Shown here piece by piece: positions 18,235 through 26,700 of a stretch of DNA of 45,686 bases; position 1 is the stretch's first letter, and each line of letters begins with the position of its first letter. The position numbers were made by a program, and so were the translations under genes. Origin of the DNA: Burkholderiales bacterium (GTDB lineage Bacteria; Pseudomonadota; Gammaproteobacteria; Burkholderiales; Casimicrobiaceae). The stretch spans positions 1 to 45,686 of the forward strand of contig JADZDA010000010.1 in NCBI GenBank assembly GCA_020851255.1. Direction: 5' to 3'. Under the pieces are notes generated by a model that did not search any database, had not been told where the DNA came from, and was given only the letters and a program-made list of their open reading frames with translations.

Positions 18235-19166
18235 ACCCCGCCGGACGCCGCCGGCGTCGCCGGTCGCGCGCGTCCGGCGAACGAGGCCTCGAGGAACTCG
18301 ACGAACGCGCGGACCTTGGCGCTCGTGTGCGCGCGCTGGTAGACCGCGTAGACGCCGTTGTCGAACTCCCGGTGGCTGATCCGGTGCTGCGGCAGCAGGC
18401 GCCTCAAGCGGCCCGACGCGAGCGCGTCGCGGACCGCCCAGTCGGGCATCAGCGCGACGCCGACGCCGGCGAGCGTCGCCTCGAGCAGCGCGAGGCCGTT
18501 GTCCGACTGCAGGTTTCCGGTCACCGGGATTTCCTGCATCGCCCCGCCGGGCTCGATGAAGCGCCACACGGTCCGGCCTTCGTGGATCCGGTAGGTGAGG
18601 CAGTTGTGCCTCGCGACGTCGGCCGGCGCGTCGATCGGCGCCCGCCCCGCCAGATAGTCCGGCGCCGCGCACAGGATGCGCTCCGCCGGCGAGAGCCGGC
18701 GCGCGACCAGAGAGGTGTCGACGAGCTTCCCGATGCGGATGTCGACGTCGACGTTGCGCTCGACCAGGTCGACCGTCTGGTTGGAGAGCAGCAGGTCGAC
18801 GCGGATATCCGGGTGCGAGGCCAGGAACGCCGGCAGCGCGGGGACGACGATCAGGTGGCCGACGAGCATCCGGCTGTGCACCCGCAGCGTCCCGCGCGGG
18901 ACCTTCTGCCATTGGGCGACCGTGTCGTTCGCCTCGGCGACCTGCTGGAGGATGCGCTCGACCTTCGAGAAGTAGAGCTCCCCGGCCTCGGTGAGCGTCA
19001 GGCGGCGGCTGCTGCGGTTGATCAAACGGGCGCCGAGACTCTTCTCGAGCGCGCTGATATGCCGGGACACCGAAGCCGGCGACAACCCGAGCAGTCGCCC
19101 GGCCGACGACAGGCTGCCGTTGTGGACGACGGCCACGAAGATGCGCATCGGTTGCAGCCAATCCAC
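18159..19166 (-). CDS. LysR-family transcriptional regulator A
   Basis: 335 aa from GTG 19166 (WLQPMRIFVAVVHNGSLSSA); ATG 19148 is the alternative. The N-terminal winged HTH includes SLSSAGRLLGLSPASVSRHI and LFFxR-like LGARLINRSSRRLTLTEAGE, followed by the two-lobed effector domain. Family members are about 300 aa; this one has an extra Pro/Ser-rich tail of about 35 residues, the part lying antisense to the SDR gene. It follows the DadA-like gene in the same direction, unlike the usual divergent layout, and may control the oxidase cluster or the converging operon. The effector is unknown. Confidence 0.9.
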   Translation of the reverse strand: MDWLQPMRIFVAVVHNGSLSSAGRLLGLSPASVSRHISALEKSLGARLINRSSRRLTLTEAGELYFSKVERILQQVAEANDTVAQWQKVPRGTLRVHSRMLVGHLIVVPALPAFLASHPDIRVDLLLSNQTVDLVERNVDVDIRIGKLVDTSLVARRLSPAERILCAAPDYLAGRAPIDAPADVARHNCLTYRIHEGRTVWRFIEPGGAMQEIPVTGNLQSDNGLALLEATLAGVGVALMPDWAVRDALASGRLRRLLPQHRISHREFDNGVYAVYQRAHTSAKVRAFVEFLEASFAGRARPATPAASGGVQPTSLPPSTGRTAPVTNDASSDAR

Positions 19167-19225
19167 GGCGGCGATCCTGTGGCGATGAAAGGCGGTCGGG
19201 CGAGTCGGTGCGGCGACGGCGCAGT

Positions 19226-20512
19226 CTAGCGCGCGCCCGAGACCGCCCCGCCCCCTTCCGCCAGGTAGCGATCGAGCGACAGGCCGTCGATCGCGATCGC
19301 GGGCTCGCGTCCCGCGCACAGGTCGGCGACGACACGCGCGGTGCCCGCCGCCATCGTCCACCCCAGCGTGCCGTGGCCGGTCGCGACGACGAGATTCCGG
19401 TAGCGCGTCGCGCCGACGATCGGCGGACCGTCGGGCGTCATCGGCCGCAATCCGGTCCAGAATTCCGCGCGCGCGACATCGCCGCCGCCCGGGAAGAGAT
19501 CGCGAACGACGTGTTCCAGCGTGCCGCGCCGCGCCACGCGCAGCCGCGTCGAATAACCGGCGAGTTCGGCGGTGCCGCCGGCGCGGATCCGGTCCCCCAA
19601 TCGTGTCACGGCGACCTTGTGCGTCTCGTCCATCACCGTCGACTCCGGCGCGCCGGCGGGATCGACGATCGGCACCGTGATCGAGTATCCCTTGACCGGA
19701 TACACGGGGAGCCGGATGCCGATCGGCCGCAGCAGCAGCGGCGAGTAGCTCCCCAGCGCGACGACGTAGCGATCGGCGACGATCGCGCCCGCGTCGGTCA
19801 TCACGCTGCCCAGGCGATCGCCGTCGGCATGCAGCCGTTCGACGCTCACGCCGTAGCGGAACCGCGCGCCCGCGCCCGCCGCGAGCGCCGCGATCGCCCG
19901 GGTGAACTTGTGGCAGTCGCCGGTCTCGTCGCCCGGGAGCCTCAGTCCGCCGACGAACTTCTCGCGCACGCGGGCGAGCGCGGGCTCGTGCCGGATGCAG
20001 CCGTCGGGGTCGAGCCGCTCCCAGGGCACGCCGAAACGGTCGAGGATCGCCGTGTCGGCGCCGGTCGCGTCGAGCTGCCTGTGCGTGCGGAAGAGCTGCA
20101 GCGTGCCCAGCGCGCGCTCGTCGTAGGCGATGCCGGTCGCGGCGCGCAATTCGCGCAGGCAATCGCGGCTGTATTCGGCGAGCGGCAGCATCCGGCTCTT
20201 GTTGATCTCGTAGCGCTCGGCGGTGCAGTTCGCGAGCATCGCGAAGCCCCAGCGCCACAGCGCCGGATCGAGGAGCGGCCAGACGACCAGCGGCCGGTGG
20301 CGCATCGCGAGCCACTTGACCGCCTTCCACAGCATGCCCGGCCCCGCCCACGGCGACGAATAGCCGGGCGAAACCTCGCCGGCGTTCGCGTACGAGGTCT
20401 CCAGCCCCGCGCCCGGCTGGCGTTCGACGACGGTCACCTCGTGGCCGTCGCGCGCGAGATGGTAGGCGGCCGTCGCGCCGATGACGCCGCCGCCCAGGAT
20501 CAGTACCCGCAT
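19226..20512 (-). CDS. DadA-like D-amino-acid dehydrogenase (FAD)
   Basis: 428 aa from the ATG of MRVLILGGGVIGATAAYHLARDGHEVTVVERQ; an open frame continues 34 codons further upstream. Landmarks of the DadA branch: ETSYANAGEVSPGYSSPWAGPGM, an N-terminal FAD loop, YPVKGYSITVP, and the C-terminal GLRPMTPDGPPIVGATRYRNLVVATGHGTLGWTMA. It deaminates D-amino acids, passing electrons to the respiratory chain (family knowledge). It sits 88 bp after the opine-oxidase-like subunit genes, in the same direction, consistent with a cluster for D-amino or imino acids. Confidence 0.92.
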   Translation of the reverse strand: MRVLILGGGVIGATAAYHLARDGHEVTVVERQPGAGLETSYANAGEVSPGYSSPWAGPGMLWKAVKWLAMRHRPLVVWPLLDPALWRWGFAMLANCTAERYEINKSRMLPLAEYSRDCLRELRAATGIAYDERALGTLQLFRTHRQLDATGADTAILDRFGVPWERLDPDGCIRHEPALARVREKFVGGLRLPGDETGDCHKFTRAIAALAAGAGARFRYGVSVERLHADGDRLGSVMTDAGAIVADRYVVALGSYSPLLLRPIGIRLPVYPVKGYSITVPIVDPAGAPESTVMDETHKVAVTRLGDRIRAGGTAELAGYSTRLRVARRGTLEHVVRDLFPGGGDVARAEFWTGLRPMTPDGPPIVGATRYRNLVVATGHGTLGWTMAAGTARVVADLCAGREPAIAIDGLSLDRYLAEGGGAVSGAR

Positions 20513-20600
20513 GCCCGTCTTCGCCTTTCGTCCGCTCCGTCGGCGCGCCGCCCGGAAGGCGGTGCCGCGTCGTCTCCCGGGTCGATCCGCCGCTCTGGAC

Positions 20601-22031
20601 TCACATCGCCCCACCGGTGCGCTCGTCGCGCCGGTTCCCGCCGCCCGGCATCCGCGCGAGCGCCGCCAGCGGCACCGGAACGAGCGGCGGACGGATCCGA
20701 TAGTAGCCGACCGCGGCCGGGGCCACGCCGGCCGCGCGCGCGAGGATCGTCGTCACGACGGTTCCGCAGACCCGTCCCTGGCACGGCCCCATGCCGCAAC
20801 GCGTGTACGCCTTCGCCTGGTTCGGCCCCCGCACGCCCAGGCGTGCGACCGAACGGATCTCGCCGGCGGTCACGTCCTCGCAGCGGCAGACGATCGCGGC
20901 GTCCGGCGGGTCGACCAGCCAGCCGGGGGGGCGGTAGAGCGCGTCGAGCCACGGACGCACCGCCAGGTGACGCCGGCGTTCGCGCAGGAGCGGCGCGCAG
21001 AGCCGCGCCCGTACGCGCGCGTCGATCGCGCCCAGCGCATGCGCCGCGTCGATCGCCGCGATCGCCCCGTCCGTCTCGGCCGCGCGCGCTCCGCCGATGC
21101 CGGCGCCATCGCCGGCGACGCTCACCCGCGGATCCGACGATCGTCCGAACGCGTCGACACGCGGACGCCAGGCGAGCGCGCGTTCGTCCCAGCGGTGCTC
21201 GAGACGCATCAGCCGTGCGAGCTGCGGGTTCGGCACGACACCGGCGTGCACGAGCAGCGTGTCGACCGCGATCTCGCGCGCGCGGTCCCCGACGCCCACG
21301 AGCACGCGCTCGACGCGGCCCGCGCCTTCGGCCGCCAGCGAGCGGATGCCGCCGATCCGCTCGACGCCGTGCCGACGCAGCGCGCGGAGCCACGCGAGGC
21401 CGCGCGCGAACGTCGCGGGCGTCGCCAACGCCCGCGGCAGCCCCGGCAGCGCGCGCGCGTGGTCGATCGCGCCGGTGGTCTCGACGACGGCGACGACGTT
21501 CGCGCCGGCGTCCGCGAGCTGGCTCGCCACGAGGAGCAGCAGCGGCCCGCAGCCGGCCAGCACGACACGCCCCGACGGCACGCACGCCGAAGTCTCGAGC
21601 AGCACCTGCGCGGCGCCGGCGTTCATCACGCCGGGCAGCGTCCAGCCCGGGAACGGCACGGCGCGCTCGATCGCGCCGGTCGCGACGATCAGGTGCCGCG
21701 CGCGGATTTCGTGCGCGATGCCGTCGCGCAGGACCGCGACGCCCAGCTCCGGATCGACGTCGAAGACCGTCGCCCCCGGCTCGACCGTCGCCGTGCTCGC
21801 GTGCAGCGCCCGCACGAGTTCGCGTCCGCGCAGGTGTTCGTCGCCGAACCGGGGGCCGACGCCCTCGTCGCCCCGCGTCACGCCCCGGTGGACCTGTCCG
21901 CCCGGGCTCTGCTGCTCGTCGACCACGCGCACGCGCAGGCCGAGCGACGCCGCCCGGGTCGCCGCCGCCATGCCCGCGGGACCTGCGCCGACGACGACGA
22001 CGTCGGTTTCGCCCGCGGTGCGCTCGCTCAT
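20601..22031 (-). CDS. Opine/D-amino-acid dehydrogenase alpha-type subunit (HcnB-like)
   Basis: 476 aa, ATG 22031 overlapping the stop of the small ferredoxin-like gene. N-terminal FAD domain VVVVGAGPAGMAAATRAA, a central NAD-like Rossmann VVLAGCGPLLLLVASQLADAG, AGDGAGIGGARAAETDG, and a C-terminal [2Fe-2S] BFD-like domain (CRCEDVTAGEI ... CGMGPCQGRVC). This is the layout of HcnB, opine oxidase subunit A and the alpha subunit of heterotrimeric proline/D-hydroxyproline dehydrogenases. Together with the two flanking subunits it should oxidise a secondary amine or amino acid and pass electrons on. Confidence 0.9.
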   Translation of the reverse strand: MSERTAGETDVVVVGAGPAGMAAATRAASLGLRVRVVDEQQSPGGQVHRGVTRGDEGVGPRFGDEHLRGRELVRALHASTATVEPGATVFDVDPELGVAVLRDGIAHEIRARHLIVATGAIERAVPFPGWTLPGVMNAGAAQVLLETSACVPSGRVVLAGCGPLLLLVASQLADAGANVVAVVETTGAIDHARALPGLPRALATPATFARGLAWLRALRRHGVERIGGIRSLAAEGAGRVERVLVGVGDRAREIAVDTLLVHAGVVPNPQLARLMRLEHRWDERALAWRPRVDAFGRSSDPRVSVAGDGAGIGGARAAETDGAIAAIDAAHALGAIDARVRARLCAPLLRERRRHLAVRPWLDALYRPPGWLVDPPDAAIVCRCEDVTAGEIRSVARLGVRGPNQAKAYTRCGMGPCQGRVCGTVVTTILARAAGVAPAAVGYYRIRPPLVPVPLAALARMPGGGNRRDERTGGAM

Positions 22032-22324
22032 GCCCCCGGCCTCGCGGCGCGCGAGCGGCGCACGCGCATGCCCGGCACGACGACGACCTGGCAGGCGCGC
22101 CGGCTGCCGGCGCCGTCGACTTCGACCCGGCACTCGAAGCAGGCACCGATCATGCACAGCGGCGCGCGGGGCGCGCCCGACCGCTCGCTCGCGCGGAACG
22201 GAACGCATCCGGCGACGAGCATCGCCGCGGCGAGCGTGTCCCCCTCGCGCGCGACCACGCGCTCGCCGTCGACGTCGATGACGACCTCGGCGCGCGCCTT
22301 CGCGCCGGCGAGCCGGCGGAACAC
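22028..22324 (-). CDS. (2Fe-2S) ferredoxin-like subunit (HcnA-like)
   Basis: 98 aa from GTG 22324 (VFRRLAGAKARAEVVIDVDG); a TTG at 22330 overlapping the previous stop would add two residues. The plant-ferredoxin-type cluster motif is CMIGACFEC (C-x4-C-x2-C) with the fourth Cys in SRRACQV. It is the gamma or HcnA-type subunit that wires the two flavin subunits on either side. It overlaps the alpha-subunit gene by 4 bp, so a stoichiometric complex is expected. Confidence 0.88.
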   Translation of the reverse strand: MFRRLAGAKARAEVVIDVDGERVVAREGDTLAAAMLVAGCVPFRASERSGAPRAPLCMIGACFECRVEVDGAGSRRACQVVVVPGMRVRRSRAARPGA

Positions 22325-22326
22325 GC

Positions 22327-23451
22327 TCAAGCCCCGCCCGGCGCGGGCGCGCGGAGGCGCGCGGCGACGAACGCCCCGGTGTCGGCCGGCCGCTCGCCGC
22401 CGGCGATCCAGTCGGCGAGCTCGCCCGCGTGCGCGGCCGCGAGCGTCACACCGCTGTGGCAGGTCGCGACGAACGCGCCCGGCCGCTCGGACGACGCCTC
22501 GTAGATCGGCAGGCCGTCGGGCGTCATGACCCGCAGCGCGCCCCAGGCACGCACGACGTCGACACCGGCGAGCCGCGGAAACACGCGGACCGCGCGCTCG
22601 GCGATCCTCGCCATCTGGTCGCGCGTGGTCCGGTCGTCGTAACCCACGTCCTCCATCGAATCGCCGATCTGCACGTTGCCCTCGCCGGTCTGGCGGACGA
22701 ACTCGGTGGGCAGGTCGAGGAACGGCGCCAGCCGCTCGGTGACGAGGATCTGCCCGCGGTTGGGCCCGACCGGCGCGCGCAGGCCGACGCGGCGCGCGAG
22801 CTCGCGGTTGCCCAGTCCGGCCGCGAGCACGAGCACCGGGGCGGCGCAGCGCCCGCGCACGGTCCCCACCTCGAAGACCCCGCCGCGCACGGCGATGGAA
22901 GTGACGCGGCTCTCCGGTTCGACCGTCCCTCCCCGGCCGATCAGGCCGGTGACCAGCGCGCGGAGGAGCCGCAACGGATTGACGTGGCCGTCGAGCGGAC
23001 AGTAGCTCGCGCCGGCGACCGCCGGCCCGACCGGCGGGCAGCGCGTGCGCATCGCCGCGGCATCGAGCATCTCGAACGGATAGTCGCCGTCCAGCGCGAA
23101 GCGCAGCGCTTCGAGCGTCGCCGCGCGCTCGCGCCACTCGCGCTCGTCGAGCGCGAACTTGAGTCCTCCGGGCTGCCGCAGCTCGACATCGATGCCGGTC
23201 TCTTCGGCGAGGGTGCGCGCGAACGCCGGCCAGGCCGCCGCCGAGCGCAGGGTCCAGCGGGCGTACGGAGGACAGCCGGCGCCCTTGCCCTGCACCCAGA
23301 CGAGACCGAAGTTGCCGCGCGCCGCGCGCAGCGCGTCGTCGCCCTCGTCGAGCAGACGCACCGATCTTCCGTGCCGCGCGAGGCCCCACGCGATCGCCGC
23401 GCCCAGCAGGCCGCCACCGACGACGATCGCGTCCGTCCCCTTTCCGCCCAT
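22327..23451 (-). CDS. Opine/D-amino-acid dehydrogenase beta-type subunit (HcnC-like, DAO family)
   Basis: 374 aa from the ATG of MGGKGTDAIVVGGGLLGAAIAWGLARHG (FAD GxGxxG). Other landmarks: FGLVWVQGKGAG near the flavin, CPLDGHVNPLRLL, GPNRGQILVTERL and the closing ALRVMTPDGLPIYEAS ... [19 protein letters not shown], typical of DAO-family substrate-oxidising subunits (HcnC, opine oxidase B). First gene of a leftward operon with the ferredoxin-like and HcnB-like subunits. Cyanide production is not implied: the same three-part enzyme oxidises opines and D-hydroxyproline in other bacteria. Confidence 0.9.
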   Translation of the reverse strand: MGGKGTDAIVVGGGLLGAAIAWGLARHGRSVRLLDEGDDALRAARGNFGLVWVQGKGAGCPPYARWTLRSAAAWPAFARTLAEETGIDVELRQPGGLKFALDEREWRERAATLEALRFALDGDYPFEMLDAAAMRTRCPPVGPAVAGASYCPLDGHVNPLRLLRALVTGLIGRGGTVEPESRVTSIAVRGGVFEVGTVRGRCAAPVLVLAAGLGNRELARRVGLRAPVGPNRGQILVTERLAPFLDLPTEFVRQTGEGNVQIGDSMEDVGYDDRTTRDQMARIAERAVRVFPRLAGVDVVRAWGALRVMTPDGLPIYEASSERPGAFVATCHSGVTLAAAHAGELADWIAGGERPADTGAFVAARLRAPAPGGA

Positions 23452-23528
23452 GGGCGCAAGTGTCCGGTCGGGGCCAGCCGACGCGCAAGGGCCGGCCCGT
23501 CCGCGCCGCCCGTCCGGGAACTCGCCGC

Positions 23529-23552
23529 GTACCCGGCACCGGAACCGGGTAC
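23529..23552. promoter_or_regulatory. Perfect inverted repeat in divergent region
   Basis: GTACCCGG (23529-23536) and CCGGGTAC (23545-23552) are perfect 8-bp arms around an 8-nt spacer. It lies in the 259-bp gap between the leftward oxidase operon and the rightward histidine kinase. It could be an operator or a leader hairpin of the oxidase operon. A TTGACT at 23641 could be a -35 for the kinase, but no good -10 follows. Confidence 0.35.
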
Positions 23553-23710
23553 CCGGGGAATCGCCCGGGAAACCGCGCCCTTCCGCAACGCCGTTAACTT
23601 GCGTCAATTGGATCGGGCCGCCGGCCGCCTAGCATGTGCGTTGACTTCGTCGTGGCGGCCGCCCGTTTCTGTGGCCCACAACACCGCCCGCTCGCCCGAT
23701 CGCCGGGCCG

Positions 23711-26700
23711 ATGCGCCACGCGATCCTCCCGGACACCCTGATGACTGCGGATGTCGGACCGCCGGAAACCGTCCCCGCGCCCCCGCGGCATGCCGGCGCG
23801 CGGGAACCGTCGCCGGGCACCCCCGTGGACGGCATCGAGTTCTTCCCGTGGAGCACCCAATTCGAGACCGGCCTGCCGGAGATCGACGCGCAGCACCGCA
23901 ACCTCGTCGCAATGCTGAACCGGCTCGCGACCGAACTCGCGATCGCCCCCGACGAGCCCCGGCTCGGGCAGGTCTTCGACGATCTGGCCGCCTACGCGGT
24001 CGGGCACCTGCGCCACGAGCAGTCGATCTGGGACCGTCACCTGCGCGAGAGTCCCGAGGTCCAGCGCCACCGGGCCACGCACGCCGCCTTCGAGGCGCGG
24101 GTGCACGCGTTCGCGGTCGAGGCGCGCGTGAGACCGGTCACCGAAGTCGCCCGCGAAGTCGCGGCGTATCTCGCCCGCTGGCTCGTCTCCCACATCCTCG
24201 AATCGGACCGCCACCTCGCCCACCTGGTCCTCGCGCTCCGGTCGGGGCTGTCTCCCGAAATGGCGCGCGCCCGCGCGACCGAACGGATGCGCGAGGACTC
24301 GGGCGGATTCCTGAGCGTCGCGCTGGGCATGATCGACGCGCTGGCCGACAACACCGCCCGGCTCGTCCGCGAGGTCCGGGATCGCCGGCAGGCCGAAACC
24401 GCGCTCAAGCGCAGCGAGCAGATGCTGAAGCGCGCGCAGGAGGTCGCCAACGTCGGGATCTGGACGCTCGACCTCGCCTCCGGCAGGCTCGAATGGTCCG
24501 ACGAGACCTACCGGATGTTCGGCATCCCGGTCGGCGAGACGATCGACGTCGAACGCTTCCTGTCGTGCGTGCCCGCCGGCGACCGCGAGCGCGTACTCGC
24601 CGCGTGGAACGCCGCGCTCTCCGGCGGCGTGTACGACGTCGAGCACCGGATCGTCGTCGCCGGTGGCGAGCGCTGGATCCGGGGGCGCGCGCAGATCGAA
24701 CTGGACGCCGGCGGAAGGCCGCTGCGCAGCATCGGCACCGTGCAGGACGTCACCGACCGCATCGCGGCGCACGCGGCGCGCGTCGCCGACGAGGCGATGC
24801 TGCGCGCGACTCTCGACGCCACCGCGGACGGCATCCTCGTCGTCGGCGAGGACGGGCGCGTGCGCGCCACCAACCTGCGCTTCCAGGAATTGTGTCGCAT
24901 TCCCGCCGCGCTCCTCGAGCGCCGCGAGGACCAGGCGCTCCTCGCGTTCGTGCTCGAACAGCTCGAAGACGCCCCGGCGTTCCTCGCGCTCGTGCAGAAG
25001 CTCTACCGGAGCGACGACACCACCTTCGACACGTTGCGTTTCAAGGACGGCCGGATCTTCGAGCGCTACACGGTCCCGCTCAGGCTCGGGGCGGAGCGTG
25101 CACGCGTCTGGTCGTTCCGGGACGTCACCCGCCGGGAGAAGGCCCTCGCGAATCTCCACGCCGAGCGAGAGCTCTTCATCGGCGGCCCAGTCGGCGTGCT
25201 GATCTGGCGGATCGAGGAACACTGGCCACTGGACTACGCGTCGGCCAACATCCACAACGTGTTCGGCTACACGGCCGGGCAGATGCTCACTCCGGGCTTC
25301 CGCTATTCGGACTGCATCCACCCCGACGACCTCCCGCTCGTCGCCGCGGAGGTGAGCGAGTACCTCGCCGACGCGTCGCGCCGGACCTGGGAGCAGCACT
25401 ACCGGATCGTCTGGCCCGACGGGCGCGTCCGCCACCTCTACGACTTCACCGTCGCCGAACGGGACGCGGGCGGGCGCGCGGTCCGCCTGCGCGGCTACGT
25501 CACCGACGAGACACCGGCGCGCGAGACCGCCGGCAACCTCGCGCGGGCGCGCGAGCAGCTCCAGTTCGCCATCGAAGGCTCCGGCGTCGGCCTGTGGGAC
25601 TGGAACATGGCGACCGGCGCGGTGCAGCTCAACGAGCGCTGGGCGGAGATGCTCGGCCACACGCTCGATGAACTCGCGCCGTTCGACGTCGAGACCTGGC
25701 GCAGGCTCGTCCACCCGGACGATCTCGCGCGCTCGCAGGCGGCGGTCGCCGCGCACGTGCGCGGCGAGACCGCGCGCTACGTCTGCGAGCTGCGGGTCCG
25801 GCACCGGTCGGGAGAGTGGCTGTGGATCCTCGACCAGGGTCGCGTCGTCGAATGGGAAGGAAACGACCCCGCCTCCGCGGGGCCGCTCCGGATGGTCGGC
25901 ACGATGACCGACATCACGACCGCCAAGCGTCTCTCCGAGGCCCTCGACCATGAGCGCGGGTTCCTCAAGACGCTGGTCCAGACGGTTCCCGATCTGGTGT
26001 GGCTCAAGGACCCCGACGGCGTCTACCTCTCGTGCAACACGCAATTCGAACGCCTCTACGGGGCGCCGGAGTCCGCCATCGTCGGCAAGACGGACTACGA
26101 TTTCGTCTCCGCCGGGCTGGCCGACTTCTTCCGCGCCAACGACCGCGCGGCGCTCGCCGCCGGCGGGCCGCGGAAGAACGAGGAGTGGCTCGATTTTCCC
26201 GACGGCTCGCGAGGACTCTTCGAGACGACCAAGACGCCGATGTTCGCTCCGGACGGCCGGGTCATCGGCGTGCTGAGCATCGCGCACGACATCACCGAGG
26301 CGCGCGAGCAGGCGCGGGCGCTCCGCAAGGCCGACGCGACGCGCTACGAACTGATGAACTCATCGCACGACGGAATCCTGATCTTCGGGGAGGATTTCCG
26401 GGTGCTCGAGGGAAACCCGCGGATGGCCGAGATGCTGGGCCGGACGCGCGACGAGCTGGTCGGCATGCGCCCGTGGGAGATGGACGCATCGGCCACCGAA
26501 TCCGACGTCCGCGAGATGCGCCGCTCGAAGGGACTCGCGAACACGCGCTTCGAGACGCGCCACCGGCGCAAGGACGGGACCACCTACGACGCCGAGGTGT
26601 CGGTCAGCCGCGCCGAGATCGACGGCACCACCTACGAGTTCGCCGTCGTCCGCGACATCACCGCGCGCAAGCATGCCGACGAAGCGCTGCGCGCCAGCGA

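Noticed and set aside
20601-23451. Hydrogen cyanide synthase (hcnABC)
   Set aside because: The three-subunit layout matches, but the same architecture is shared by opine oxidases and D-hydroxyproline dehydrogenases; nothing visible favours glycine oxidation to cyanide.
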